DNA of 42,033 bases from Thermoplasmata archaeon (GCA_030037035.1 JASHSA010000100.1:1-42033); one strand, 5' to 3'; counted from the first letter of the stretch, positions 15,822 to 24,944 are shown. Translations and numbers: made by a program. The notes: a model not told the origin generated them from the letters alone.

Positions 15822-17423
15822 ATGGTGGCCGACGCGAGCGCCAGCTCGCCGTTGCCGGAGGGCCCCCGCACCACGCTTTCCGGCCTCGAGCCGGCGCTCC
15901 TGCGCGCGCTCGCCTACGCCAGCGCGATCGGCTCGGAGTTCCGCTTTGACCTGCTCCGCGCGGCGATGGGGGTGGAAGAGGAGCCGCTCGCCGAGAGCCT
16001 CGAGAAGCTGGTCGACGCGGGGATCGTGCGGGAGCGCGCCGGAGGGGGCCGGTTCGTCTTCGTCCGGGAGGAGGACCGCGCGGTCGTCTACCGCTCGATG
16101 ACCGCGAGCCGCCTGCGGATCCTGCACCGGAAGATCGCCGAGGCGCTCGACCGGGGGGACGCCGAACCGTCCCCGGCGGACGTCGCGGAGCTCGGACGGC
16201 ACTATTTCCTCGGGAAGGTGCCGGCGAAGTCGTACGTCTACAACCGACGGGCCGCGGACATCGCCGCGTCGGCCGGCGAGCCGCTCGCGGCGATCCACGC
16301 CCTCGAGCGGGCGCTCGTCGACCTCGGCGCGCTGGGCGAAGAACGGGCCGCGGAGCGGGCCGAGATCGCCGAGCGGCTCGGGGACCTCTCCTGCTCGGTC
16401 GGCTCGTTCGCGGCGGCCGACCGCTACTACCGCGAGGCGCTCGAGCGGGTCGAGCGCGAACGGCCGCGCACCCGGGCCCGCCTCCTCCTCGCCCGCGCCG
16501 AGGTCGCCCGGGAGGCCCTCGACGCCGACGCCGCGGCCCGCGGAGCGCGGGAGGCGCTGCGCCTGTTCGAGGTCGAGGCCGACCCGTACGGGGAGGCGCA
16601 GGCGTTCCGGCTCCTGGGCCGCGTCGCCTTCCAGCAGGGACGCTACCGGGACGCGCTCGACGAGACGATGCGGGCGCTCGAGGCGCTCCCGCCCCGGGCC
16701 GACCCGAACGTCCTGGGCCAGCTGTCGACCGACCTCGGCAACGCGTTCACCCTCCTGGGCGACGACGTTCGCCCGGTCGCGATCGAGTGGTACCAGCGGG
16801 CGGTCGATCGGCTTCGGGGGGCGCGCAACTGGCCGGAGCTCGCCCGGGCGCTCCACCACCTCGGGACGGCGGTCGGCGAGGCGCGGCCGGACGAGGGGCT
16901 CGAGCTCCTCGAGCGCGCCCGCGAGGCCGCGACCCAGGCCCACGACTCCCGCGCCGTCGGGAGGGCGCTCCTCTCGGGGGTCGAGCTGCGTATCGCGCTC
17001 GGTCAGCTGGACGAGGCGGAGCGGGACAACGACCAGGCCGGCCGTCTCCTCGAAGGGCTCGACGACGCTGCGGGCGCCGAGCAGGTCACCCTCAACCGCG
17101 GGAGGATCGCCGAGAAGCGCGGTCGCTGGGACGATGCGGCCCAGGCGTACGGCTCGACCGCCGACCTCGCCCGTCGCCTCGGGCTCCACGCCGACGAGGC
17201 GGACGCCCAGTTCTATCTCGCCCGGTTGAGGTTCAAGACCCGCGACGTCGAGGGAGCGCGCGCGGCGTTCGAGCGGGCCACCGAGCTCAAGGTGACGGAA
17301 CTTTCGCCACGGCTCGAGCGGGCGTACGCCGAGCTCAAGCACCAGCTGGCGGCCCACGACGACGTCGCCCTCCCTGCTCGACGGGACGACGCGCGGAGCC
17401 GGGCCGACGGCCCGGTCGGCTGA
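15822..17423 (+). CDS. TPR-repeat protein; ATPase-less paralogue of the next gene
   Basis: About 533 residues. The first 140 form a winged-helix-like segment (LRALAYASAIGSEFRFDLL, SLEKLVDAGIVRERAG, ILHRKIAEALD). From about 150 to the end run helical TPR-type repeats (RYYREALERVERE, GRYRDALDETMRALEALPP, WPELARALHHLGTA). The same order occurs from residue about 305 onward in the next gene, but the AAA-type ATPase domain is missing and there is no P-loop. TPR arrays are protein-binding scaffolds. The gene precedes its full-length paralogue by 22 nt, so the two are probably co-expressed. A role as a partner or antagonist of the ATPase is inference; it may also be a duplicated fragment. I prefer the ATG at 15822 to the GTG at 15816 because of TATA spacing. 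Confidence 0.8.
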   Translation: MVADASASSPLPEGPRTTLSGLEPALLRALAYASAIGSEFRFDLLRAAMGVEEEPLAESLEKLVDAGIVRERAGGGRFVFVREEDRAVVYRSMTASRLRILHRKIAEALDRGDAEPSPADVAELGRHYFLGKVPAKSYVYNRRAADIAASAGEPLAAIHALERALVDLGALGEERAAERAEIAERLGDLSCSVGSFAAADRYYREALERVERERPRTRARLLLARAEVAREALDADAAARGAREALRLFEVEADPYGEAQAFRLLGRVAFQQGRYRDALDETMRALEALPPRADPNVLGQLSTDLGNAFTLLGDDVRPVAIEWYQRAVDRLRGARNWPELARALHHLGTAVGEARPDEGLELLERAREAATQAHDSRAVGRALLSGVELRIALGQLDEAERDNDQAGRLLEGLDDAAGAEQVTLNRGRIAEKRGRWDDAAQAYGSTADLARRLGLHADEADAQFYLARLRFKTRDVEGARAAFERATELKVTELSPRLERAYAELKHQLAAHDDVALPARRDDARSRADGPVG

Positions 17424-17445
17424 GGAAGGAGGGCGTGGGTCCTCG

Positions 17446-19833
17446 ATGAGCGGGGCGTCGGCGAAAGGCGAGGCGCGCCGGCGTCCGCTGTTCGGGCGGA
17501 CGGATGTCGTCGAGGAGGTCGAGCGGTCCCTCGACCACGTCGGCACGACCTCCGCCCACCCGGTCCTGCTGGTCGGCTACGGCGGCTCCGGGAAGACGAC
17601 CGTCCTCGACGAGGTCGCCGCCCGGGCGCAGGATCGGGGGTTCCTCCCGGTCGCCGCGCGCGCCCTGCCGACGGAGCTCGCCGAGCCGTTCCGCCTCGCC
17701 CGCGACCTTCTCGCCGCCGCGGGGGAGGACGAGCACACGGTCGACGAGCTGCTCCCCGCCACGTCGAGGCGGGTCGGCGGGGAGGGCTCGGCGCCGTCCC
17801 CCGAGGATGACCTCGAGCAGCTCCTCGCCCCGCTCGGTCGGACGTCGGTCGAGGGGCTCGGATCCGTCCTGCTCGGCGCGCGGGTCCGCTTCCTCGAGCG
17901 GTTCCGCGACCTCGCGCGGCGTCGGCCGCTCGCGGTCCTCGTCGACGACCTCCACCTCGCCGACCTCCCCTCGCTCGACTTCGCCGAGGCGCTCGCCCAC
18001 GAGGGGACCGTGGCGAGGATCGCGTTCGTCGCGACCGTCGACGACGGCCCGGGCGTTCCGGAACGTGCCCGCGCCGCGGTCGCGCGGCTCCGGGGCGACC
18101 CGGCGGTGAAGACCGTCACGGTCCGGCCGTTCACCGCCCCGGAGCTCGCCGAGTTCGCCACCTGGCTGCGGGACGGGCAGGCCCCCGGAGCCGAGGACGT
18201 CCTGCGGTGGACGGCGGAGACCGACGGTCATCCGCTGTTCGCCGAACTGCTCGTGCGCTCCGCCTCCGGCCTCTCCCGGCACGCCGAGCGGCTCGGACCG
18301 GCGCCGGCGAGCCTCACGCAGGTCCTCCTCGCCCGGGCCGCGGCGCTCGACGACGTCGACCGACGGATCCTGACGTACGCCAGCGTCCTGGGCCGGGAGT
18401 TCGGGTTCGACCGCCTCGCCGCCGTCGCCGAGCTTCCCGAGGAGCGGCTCTCCGAGTCGGTCGAGCGCCTCGTCCGCGGAGGGTTCCTGCGCGAGCACGG
18501 CCACGAGGTCTACGCCTTCGGCAGCGAGGAGTTCCGGGCGAGCCTCTACGCGACGGTCACGGAGACCCGCCGGGCGATCCTCCACCGCAAGGTCGCGAAG
18601 GCGCTCGAGGTGCAGCAACGCGGCGTCAGCGACCTCGAGCTCGCCCGCCACTTCTACCTCGGACGGGACGACCCCAAGGCGATCGACTACGGCCAGCGGG
18701 CCGCCGACCAGGCGGCGAACGTCTACGCGTTCGACACGGCGTTGATCCTCGTCCGGCAGGCTCTCGAGGCGGCCCGCCGGCTGCCGAAGCGCGACCGGCG
18801 GCTCGAGGTCCGCCTCCTCACCGAGGCCGGCCGCCTGCTCGACGAGCTCGGCGACTTCCCCGGCGCCGAGCAGGCGCTGAACGAGGCCGTGGCGCTCGCG
18901 CGGGAGGAGGGCGAGCTCGACCTGCCGCTGGGGCGGGCGCTGCTCGGGCTCGCGTGGACGCGCGTGGAGCGGAGCGAGTACCAGGCCGCCGAGCCGCTCG
19001 CTCTCGAGGCGGCGGCCCTCCTCGAGAAGGCGGGGCGTCCTCGCGACCTGCTCGCCGCCCACCGCGTCCTCGGCACCCTCTACTGGCGACGCTCGGACCT
19101 CGAGCTCGCGGAGCGGCACCAGCGGGCGGCGCTCGCGATCGCCGAACGGGAGGGGACGCCGCACGAGCACGGCCATGCGCTGGTCGACGTCGCGAACGCG
19201 ATGCTCCCCCGAGGGCCGGAGTACATCGAGCCGACGCTCGCGCTCTACGAGAAGGCGGCGACGCTCTTCGCGCAGCTCGACGCGCCGAACGCCTCCGCGC
19301 GCGTCCTGATGAACCGCGCCGTGCTCGAGCACCGTATCGGCCGGCGGGACGAGGCGATCCGGGACATCGAGCGGGCGCTCGACGCCGCCGAGCGCTCGCG
19401 CTCGCCGATCTGGATCGGCTACTGCCTCATCAACCTCTCGCAGTGGCGCGCGGAGCTCGACGAGACCGAGCTGGCCCGCCAGCTGAACGAGCGCGCGGAG
19501 CGGACGCTCGCGCCGACCGGCGACCGCCTGGCCCGGCAGCAGCTGCAGATGATCCGCGGGATCATCGCGGAGCGGGAGCGTCGGTACGACGACGCGGAGC
19601 GGGAGTTCGCCGAAGCGCTCGCGAGCGCCCGCTGGATGGGGATGAAGGGCGAGGTCGCCGAGATGCTCTTTCGCCGCGCCCGGCTCGCCTGGACACGGGG
19701 CGACCGCGACGGCGCGCGCCTCATCTTCGCCGAGGCGAAGGCGAACGGGCTCGACGAGCTGCGCAGCGACCTCGGCCCCGAGGCGCTCCGGCTCTCCGCC
19801 GCCCTCGAGGGAACGGCCGACCCGACCGCTTAA
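17446..19833 (+). CDS. STAND-type AAA ATPase with winged helix and TPR repeats
   Basis: A 795-residue signal-transduction ATPase. It carries a P-loop GYGGSGKTT (44-52), a Walker B LVDDLHLADL (about 165-174) and the STAND motif TDGHPLFAELL (about 259-269). A winged-helix region (about 300-400, ILTYASVLGREFGFD, SVERLVRGGFLREHG) and about ten TPR-like helix pairs to residue 780 follow. STAND proteins (MalT, AAA_16/TPR group) switch on ATP and ligand binding and act as regulators or scaffolds. There is no obvious DNA-binding or catalytic effector domain, so the output is unknown. It forms a probable operon with the ATPase-less paralogue upstream; its stop codon lies inside the TATA-like box of ubiE. 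Confidence 0.85.
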   Translation: MSGASAKGEARRRPLFGRTDVVEEVERSLDHVGTTSAHPVLLVGYGGSGKTTVLDEVAARAQDRGFLPVAARALPTELAEPFRLARDLLAAAGEDEHTVDELLPATSRRVGGEGSAPSPEDDLEQLLAPLGRTSVEGLGSVLLGARVRFLERFRDLARRRPLAVLVDDLHLADLPSLDFAEALAHEGTVARIAFVATVDDGPGVPERARAAVARLRGDPAVKTVTVRPFTAPELAEFATWLRDGQAPGAEDVLRWTAETDGHPLFAELLVRSASGLSRHAERLGPAPASLTQVLLARAAALDDVDRRILTYASVLGREFGFDRLAAVAELPEERLSESVERLVRGGFLREHGHEVYAFGSEEFRASLYATVTETRRAILHRKVAKALEVQQRGVSDLELARHFYLGRDDPKAIDYGQRAADQAANVYAFDTALILVRQALEAARRLPKRDRRLEVRLLTEAGRLLDELGDFPGAEQALNEAVALAREEGELDLPLGRALLGLAWTRVERSEYQAAEPLALEAAALLEKAGRPRDLLAAHRVLGTLYWRRSDLELAERHQRAALAIAEREGTPHEHGHALVDVANAMLPRGPEYIEPTLALYEKAATLFAQLDAPNASARVLMNRAVLEHRIGRRDEAIRDIERALDAAERSRSPIWIGYCLINLSQWRAELDETELARQLNERAERTLAPTGDRLARQQLQMIRGIIAERERRYDDAEREFAEALASARWMGMKGEVAEMLFRRARLAWTRGDRDGARLIFAEAKANGLDELRSDLGPEALRLSAALEGTADPTA

Positions 19834-19835
19834 GG
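19828..19835 (+). promoter_or_regulatory. TATA-like box of ubiE, overlapping the STAND stop codon
   Basis: CGCTTAAG, containing the TAA stop (19831-19833) of the preceding gene, lies about 27 bp before the ubiE GTG. Confidence 0.5.
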
Positions 19836-19857
19836 AGCCGGCCGGCTCGGGGCGGCC

Positions 19858-20640
19858 GTGGGCGCGCCCGACGGCCGCCGGACGGCCGCGGACGGCTCGC
19901 TGAGGCCGGACCGAAGCTCCCCGACGTTCGAGCGCGACGTCCAGCGGATGTTCGCGACGATCGCCGACCGGTACGACACGTTCAACCACCTCGCGACGTT
20001 CGGGCTCGACCTGCTCTGGCGGCCGCGGGCGGTCTGGGGGCTCGAGCGCGCGGCCCACGGCGACTGCCGCCGGATCCTGGACGTCGGCTGCGGGACGGGC
20101 GCCCTCGCCCGGCTGCTCGCCCGTCACTTCTCGAAAGCGGAGGTCGTCGGGGTCGACTTCACGTCGGCGATGGTCCGCCGAGCCTCGGGGCTGCTCGCGC
20201 GCGGGGCGGCGAGCCCGCGGTTCGCGGTCGCGAGCGTCGCGCACCTGCCGTTCGCCGCGGGGTCGTTCGACCTCGCGACGAGCGCGTTCGTCGCGCGCAA
20301 CCTTCCCGACCTCCGTGGGGCGTTCGCGGAGCTGCGGCGCGTCCTGCGGCCGGCCGGGACGCTGCTCACGCTCGAGGTCTCCGAGCCGTCGTCGCCGCTC
20401 GTGCGGAGCGTCTTCCACGCCCACTTCGACGGTGCCGTCCCTCTCCTGGGCCGCGCGTTCGGCCGCGAGGGCCCGTACCGCTACCTCCCCGAGTCGCTGC
20501 GCTCGTTCCCCGGTCGCGAGCGCGTGGTCGCGACGCTCGCCGACGCCGGCTTTCCCCGGACGCGCGTCGTGCCGATGTCGCTCGGGATCGTGACGGCCTA
20601 CCTCAGCGGAGCGTCGGAGGCGGCGGGGCCTCAAGCTTAA
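19858..20640 (+). CDS. ubiE: UbiE/MenG-family quinone C-methyltransferase
   Basis: A 260-residue SAM-dependent methyltransferase. Residues 31-60 contain the family signature MFATIADRYDTFNHLATFG. The SAM site is ILDVGCGTGALARLL (about 73-87) with Asp100 in VVGVDFTSAMV, and FVARNLPDL matches the UbiE post-motif. UbiE/MenG/MqnK methylate demethylmenaquinone or demethylubiquinone, so this may be the last step of menaquinone synthesis. MqnL- and MqnP-like genes occur at 39360-41710 in the same window, which supports the link; a generic methyltransferase role is possible. The start is GTG at 19858 with a TATA-like box about 27 bp upstream. Confidence 0.82.
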   Translation: MGAPDGRRTAADGSLRPDRSSPTFERDVQRMFATIADRYDTFNHLATFGLDLLWRPRAVWGLERAAHGDCRRILDVGCGTGALARLLARHFSKAEVVGVDFTSAMVRRASGLLARGAASPRFAVASVAHLPFAAGSFDLATSAFVARNLPDLRGAFAELRRVLRPAGTLLTLEVSEPSSPLVRSVFHAHFDGAVPLLGRAFGREGPYRYLPESLRSFPGRERVVATLADAGFPRTRVVPMSLGIVTAYLSGASEAAGPQA

Positions 20641-20641
20641 G
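20634..20641 (+). promoter_or_regulatory. TATA-like box of the aminotransferase gene, overlapping the ubiE stop codon
   Basis: AGCTTAAG contains the ubiE TAA (20638-20640) and lies about 27 bp before the GTG start of the aminotransferase. Confidence 0.5.
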
Positions 20642-20663
20642 CGGGCCGCTCCGGTCGCCGGCC

Positions 20664-21782
20664 GTGGCCGAGCCGTTCGACCCCTTCCGCTACGCCCATG
20701 AGCACCGCCGGGAGGTCGTCTGGCTGAGCCAGAACACCAACCACCTCGTCCCTCCGGAGGTCGTCCGGGGGGCGATGGAGACGGCGATCGCCGAGCGTCG
20801 CTACGAGGGCTACCCGCGCGCCACCGGCGAGCCGGAGCTGCTCGAGCTGGTCGAGCGGGACCTCGGGCTCCGAGGCCTGCCCGCGTTCCTCACCGGGGGC
20901 GGGACGGAGGCGCTCTACATGATCACCCGCGCGCTCCTCGGCCCCGGCGACGAGGTCATCGCCTCCGACCCGAGCTACCTGATCATCCACCGGTTCATCG
21001 AGCTCGCCGGCGCGACGCCGGTCTGCGTGGACATCTACCGCCCGCCGTTCCGGCTCACGGCGGACGCGATCGCGGAGCGGATCGGGCCCCGGACGAAGGC
21101 GATCCTGCTGATCGACCCGCTCAATCCCCTCGGCTCGGGCTACCCGCGCGAGGAGGTCCGGGCGATCGCCGAGCTCGCGCACGACCGGCGCCTCACGCTC
21201 GTCAACGACGTCACGTACCGGGACTTCTCCGAGGGGCACGCGCTCGCCGCCGAGTTCGCCCCCGAGCAGACGGTGACCGTCTGGTCGGTCTCGAAGAACT
21301 GCGGCCTCGCGGGACTGCGCCTCGGGGGCTTCTCCGCGCTCCCCGAGCTCTCGAAGCGGATCGCCCGCTTCAACACGAACGACCTCGGGGTCAACATCCT
21401 CGCGCAGGTCGCCGCGCTCGCCGCCCTGCGCACGAAGCCGTCCTGGATCGGCGAGGTCGTCCGCACGACCCGCGCGAACGGCCGTCGGGTCCACGAGGTC
21501 GGGCTCGGGGTCGCCGGGGTGACGGCGCCGATCGCCCCGTCCCGGGCGAACATGACGATCCTGGACATCGGCGCCACCGGCCTCGCCCCGGAGGCGGTGC
21601 AGGAGGAACTGCTGCGCCGGCACGGCGTCTTCGTCCGGTCCGGCAGCTACCTGTCGCCGTCCCACGGAAGGCAGTTCGTGCGCGTCTCGTTCTCCAACCC
21701 ACCCGCCGAGATCGAGCGGTTCGCCGCGGCGTTCCCCCAGGCGATGGCGGCGCTCGCCGGCCGACCGGTCGCGGCTCGCTAG
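20664..21782 (+). CDS. PLP-dependent aminotransferase, class I/II
   Basis: A 372-residue fold-type I aminotransferase. Key residues are Asn154 in DPLNPLGSGY (the usual NPT replaced by NPL), Asp182 and Tyr185 in NDVTYRDFSEG, and the Schiff-base lysine Lys211 in SVSKNCGLAGLRLGG. TGGGTEALYMITRALLGPGD is the PLP-phosphate loop. Such enzymes transfer amino groups between amino acids and 2-oxo acids; histidinol-phosphate aminotransferase-like or aspartate-like substrates are possible, but none is diagnostic. The start is GTG at 20664. The gene ends with TAG in a CTAG shared with the convergent taw2 gene. Confidence 0.85.
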   Translation: MAEPFDPFRYAHEHRREVVWLSQNTNHLVPPEVVRGAMETAIAERRYEGYPRATGEPELLELVERDLGLRGLPAFLTGGGTEALYMITRALLGPGDEVIASDPSYLIIHRFIELAGATPVCVDIYRPPFRLTADAIAERIGPRTKAILLIDPLNPLGSGYPREEVRAIAELAHDRRLTLVNDVTYRDFSEGHALAAEFAPEQTVTVWSVSKNCGLAGLRLGGFSALPELSKRIARFNTNDLGVNILAQVAALAALRTKPSWIGEVVRTTRANGRRVHEVGLGVAGVTAPIAPSRANMTILDIGATGLAPEAVQEELLRRHGVFVRSGSYLSPSHGRQFVRVSFSNPPAEIERFAAAFPQAMAALAGRPVAAR

Positions 21783-22627
21783 GGCGGCCGCACCGTGACG
21801 TCGACCACCACGTGCGTCCGACCGGGCCCGTACGGCTTCACCTCGCGCCCCCGCGGCGGATCGAGGAGCCGGCCCCCGTGGCGCGTGACCTCGGCGGCGA
21901 CCTCCGCGCTCGCTCGCGCGACCGCTCCGCGGGCGTCGGCGACCAGATGGACGTGCAGGGCGCCCCCGGCCCGGTCGAGGAGGGGGAGGGCGGTCCGGAC
22001 CCACGGCAGCGAGCTGGGAAGATAGCCGAGGAGGACCCGGTCGCTCGAGGCCGGCTCGAGCGGAACGCTCCGGTTGTCGCCGAGGACGGCACGCACGCGG
22101 GAGGCGACCCCGTTGCGCCGGAGGTTCTGCACGAGGTAGGCGAACGCCACCGGGTTCTTCTCGACGGCGACGAAGCGCGCGTCGCGGTGGGCCCGGGCCG
22201 CCGGGACGGTGAAGTAGCCGATGCCGGCGAAGAGATCCAGGACGCGCTCGCCCGCTCGCACGACGCGGGCGAACCGCAAGCGCTCGGTCCGGTTGCCGGC
22301 GGCGAACATGATCCGCCCGGCGTCCAGGCACCAGCGGCTGCCGTGCTCGGTGACCTCGGTCTCGGTCGGCCCCCCGCTCGCCAGTTCGAGGCGCGGCTCG
22401 CGGAGCTCCCCGTCGATCGGCCCGCTCCGGACGAGGACCGTCTCCACGCCCAGCTCCTCTCGCCACGCGTCGCCGAGCAGCCGGCGGTACGGCGCGAGCG
22501 ACGGCGGCAGGCGCAGGACCAGGACCCGCCCGAGGCGCTGGTAGCCGGTCGGCATCGTCCCGGCGAGCTCCGCGCCCGCGACGGCGGCGAGGCGGGCGCG
22601 AACGCGCTCGGCCGGCGGGGTCCGCAC
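21779..22627 (-). CDS. taw2: tRNA(Phe) 4-demethylwyosine aminocarboxypropyltransferase-like (Taw2/Trm5 family)
   Basis: A 282-residue class I methyltransferase-fold enzyme. It has the SAM site VLDLFAGIGYFTVPAA (about 129-144), VAVEKNPVAFAYLVQNLRRN (154-173), and MFAAGNRTERLR (107-118), typical of Tyw2. The NPPY of true Trm5 is replaced by LLGYLPSS (199-206), as in Tyw2/Taw2. Taw2 transfers the aminocarboxypropyl group of SAM to 4-demethylwyosine at position 37 of tRNA-Phe. A divergent Trm5 remains possible. The start is GTG at 22627, 34 nt after the TrmB gene stop, so the two may be co-transcribed. Confidence 0.8.
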   Translation of the reverse strand: MRTPPAERVRARLAAVAGAELAGTMPTGYQRLGRVLVLRLPPSLAPYRRLLGDAWREELGVETVLVRSGPIDGELREPRLELASGGPTETEVTEHGSRWCLDAGRIMFAAGNRTERLRFARVVRAGERVLDLFAGIGYFTVPAARAHRDARFVAVEKNPVAFAYLVQNLRRNGVASRVRAVLGDNRSVPLEPASSDRVLLGYLPSSLPWVRTALPLLDRAGGALHVHLVADARGAVARASAEVAAEVTRHGGRLLDPPRGREVKPYGPGRTHVVVDVTVRPP

Positions 22628-22661
22628 CGTGCTCGCCCCGACGCGTCCCGGATCGAGCGGG

Positions 22662-23408
22662 TCAGGCCGGAGGGGTCTCGGGGCCCTTGTCCAGCACGAC
22701 GTCGAGGAACTGCTTGAGGTGCGCGATCAGGATCGGGTTGTCGGTGAACCCGCAGGCGTCCAACCCCGGAGCCGCGAGGAGCGCGTGCTCGCCGTCGGCG
22801 AGGACCTCGGTCGCGAGCAGGTTCTCCCGGGCGACGTGCTCGACCCCTTCGGGCAGCCGCTGCAGCGCCGCGGTGACGAACGTCACGTGGACCCCGCGCT
22901 TGACGGCGCTCTGGAACTTCTTGCCGAGGGCGTCGCGCAGCTCGGCGACCTGCGGCGTGGTCAGGATGAACGTCCGCGTCGACTGGTCGAGCAGCTCGCC
23001 GATCTTCGCCACGACCTTCTCCCGGTCCGAGAGGAGGTAGACGAGCTGGGGCTCACCGTGCTCCGCGACGAGCCGGTGGAGCTCGCTCAGCTGCTCGAAG
23101 ACCTCTTGGATCGCCGCCTTGAGCGTCTCGGCGACCTCGAGGGGCGCGCTCGGGCGGAAGAGGATCGGCTTCCCGCCGGTCGGCTGGGCGTAGCCCTTCG
23201 TGGCGAGCGACTCGAGGACCTTGTAGGCGCTCGTCCGAGGGATCCCGGCCGCCCCGGCGACCCCGGCGGCGTCGCCGACCCCCCGCGCGACGAGGGCGAT
23301 GTACGCCCGGGCCTCGTACCGCGTCAGGCCGACCCGCTCGAGGACCCCGACGGCGCGCCGGAACTCCTCGCTCGTCGGGTTGCCGAGCTCGACCGCCGTC
23401 TCCTCCAC
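22662..23408 (-). CDS. TrmB-family transcriptional regulator
   Basis: A 248-residue regulator. Residues 20-88 are a TrmB winged helix (VLERVGLTRYEARAYIALVA, GIPRTSAYKVLESLATKGYA). A helical linker (90-115) and an effector domain resembling the phospholipase-D-like fold of short TrmB proteins (RTFILTTPQVAELRDALGKK, GVHVTFVTAAL) follow. It lacks the long sugar-binding C-terminus of TrmB proper, so the signal is unknown. It sits between aspartase and taw2 on the same strand. The start is GTG at 23408 with a TATA-like GCTTATG at 23449-23455. Confidence 0.88.
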   Translation of the reverse strand: MEETAVELGNPTSEEFRRAVGVLERVGLTRYEARAYIALVARGVGDAAGVAGAAGIPRTSAYKVLESLATKGYAQPTGGKPILFRPSAPLEVAETLKAAIQEVFEQLSELHRLVAEHGEPQLVYLLSDREKVVAKIGELLDQSTRTFILTTPQVAELRDALGKKFQSAVKRGVHVTFVTAALQRLPEGVEHVARENLLATEVLADGEHALLAAPGLDACGFTDNPILIAHLKQFLDVVLDKGPETPPA

Positions 23409-23468
23409 CGTCGCCCGCGCCGCCGCGGCGGCCAGCGCGCCCCCGGCCCATAAGCGCTGGGGAGCGGT

Positions 23469-24869
23469 CTAACGGACCGGCTCGGCGAGCCGGCGCAGCG
23501 CCGTCTCGCCGAGGAGCGACTCGACCTCGTCCGGCCGCAACAGCTTGCGTTCGACCAGGAGCTCGCGGAGCGAGCGGCCGGAGCGCTCGGCCTCGTGCAG
23601 GAGCTCGGCGACCTTGAGGTAGCCGAGGCGAGGGGTGAGCACGGTCGCGAGGGCGCTCGAGCTGAGGAGGTAGCGCTCGAGCCGCTCGGGGTTCGCCTTC
23701 AGGCCGTCGACGCAGCTCCGGGCGAAGACCGGCAGGTAGTTCGTGAGGATCTCCGCCGAGAAGAGGACCTCGAAGGCGGCGAGCGGCATCATGACGTTGA
23801 TCTCGAGCTGGCCGGCCTGCACGGCGTAGGCGGTCGCGGCGTCCGCGCCGAGGACGTGGAAGGCGACCATGTCGAGGCACTCGGCGGCCGACGGGTTGAC
23901 CTTCGCGGGCATGATCGACGAACCGGGCTGGATCTCGGGCACGCGCAGCTCGTCGAGGCCGGTCGCCGGCCCGCTCGAGAGCAGGCGGAGGTCGTTCGCG
24001 ATGCGTACGAGCTCGAGGGCGAGCGTGCGGAGCCACGCGGACGCGAAGCCGAGCGGCCAGCGGCTCTGCATCGTCTCGAACGGGTCGCGCGCGGCGACGA
24101 GCGGGAGCCCGGTGAGGCGGGCGTACTCCTGGACCGACGCCGCGCGGAAGCCGGGAACGGAGTTCACGCCGGAGCCGACGGCGCTGCCGCCGAGCGGCAG
24201 TTCGGAGAGCGCGCGCTCGACCGCCGGCAGCGCTTCCAGCACATGCTCGAGGCTTGAGGCGTAGCCGCCCAGCTCGGAGCCGAGCGAGACCGGCATCGCG
24301 TCCTTGAGGTGGGTCCGGCCGGCCTTCGGGAGGCCGGCGAACTCCCGCCCCTTGGCGCGGAGGCTCGACACGAGCACCCCGGTCGCGACGCGGAGCTCCG
24401 CGAAGGCGAGGAGCGTCGCCACCTGCGCCGCCGAGGGAAACGTGTCGTTCGTCGACTGCCCGCGGTTGACGTGGTCGTTCGGGCTGAGGGTCGCGTAGTC
24501 CCCGCGGCGCTTCCCGAGGATCTCGAGCGCGCGATTCGTCAGGATCTCGTTGACGTTCATGTGCAGCGACGTGCCGGCGCCGGCCTGGAAGACGTCGACG
24601 ACGAACTGATCGTCGAAACGGCCGGCCGCCATCTCCTCGGCCGCCTGCTCCAGCGCGCGGCCGCCGGCGGCGTCGAGCCCGCCGAGCGCGACGTTGGCGC
24701 GTACGCAGGCGAGCTTGAGGAGCGCGTAGGCCCGCCTCAGGTGGCGGGACGTGCGCAGGCCGCTCACCGGGAAGTTCTCGCGCGCCCGCAGCGACTGGAT
24801 CCCCCAGAGCGCCTCCGCGGGTACGTCACGGACCCCGAGCGAGTCGGTCTCCTGGCGGACGTCGGCCAT
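23469..24869 (-). CDS. aspA: Aspartate ammonia-lyase (fumarase/aspartase superfamily)
   Basis: A 466-residue homotetrameric lyase, usually L-aspartate to fumarate plus ammonia. The superfamily signature GSSIMPAKVNP is at 316-326. GAGTSLHMNVNEI (97-109), LSPNDHVNRGQSTNDTFPSA (128-147) and QAGQLEINVMMPL favour aspartase over fumarase, whose versions read FELNVFKPV. The ATG at 24869 is preferred to a GTG at 24896 because a TATA-like AAGCTTTTG lies about 29 bp before it. With gdh in the same window it fits amino-acid catabolism. A fumarase role cannot be excluded. Confidence 0.88.
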   Translation of the reverse strand: MADVRQETDSLGVRDVPAEALWGIQSLRARENFPVSGLRTSRHLRRAYALLKLACVRANVALGGLDAAGGRALEQAAEEMAAGRFDDQFVVDVFQAGAGTSLHMNVNEILTNRALEILGKRRGDYATLSPNDHVNRGQSTNDTFPSAAQVATLLAFAELRVATGVLVSSLRAKGREFAGLPKAGRTHLKDAMPVSLGSELGGYASSLEHVLEALPAVERALSELPLGGSAVGSGVNSVPGFRAASVQEYARLTGLPLVAARDPFETMQSRWPLGFASAWLRTLALELVRIANDLRLLSSGPATGLDELRVPEIQPGSSIMPAKVNPSAAECLDMVAFHVLGADAATAYAVQAGQLEINVMMPLAAFEVLFSAEILTNYLPVFARSCVDGLKANPERLERYLLSSSALATVLTPRLGYLKVAELLHEAERSGRSLRELLVERKLLRPDEVESLLGETALRRLAEPVR

Positions 24870-24944
24870 CGGGGCTCGAGGAGCATCGCGCGACACAAAA
24901 GCTTAGGGCGAGCCCCCCGGTGCGCCGGAGCAGGAGCGCGCTGC

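Noticed and set aside
17335..20634. 1099-residue minus-strand frame opposite the STAND and ubiE genes
   Set aside because: The protein is Arg/Glu/Leu low-complexity with no motifs, while the plus-strand genes carry clear catalytic motifs over the same DNA.
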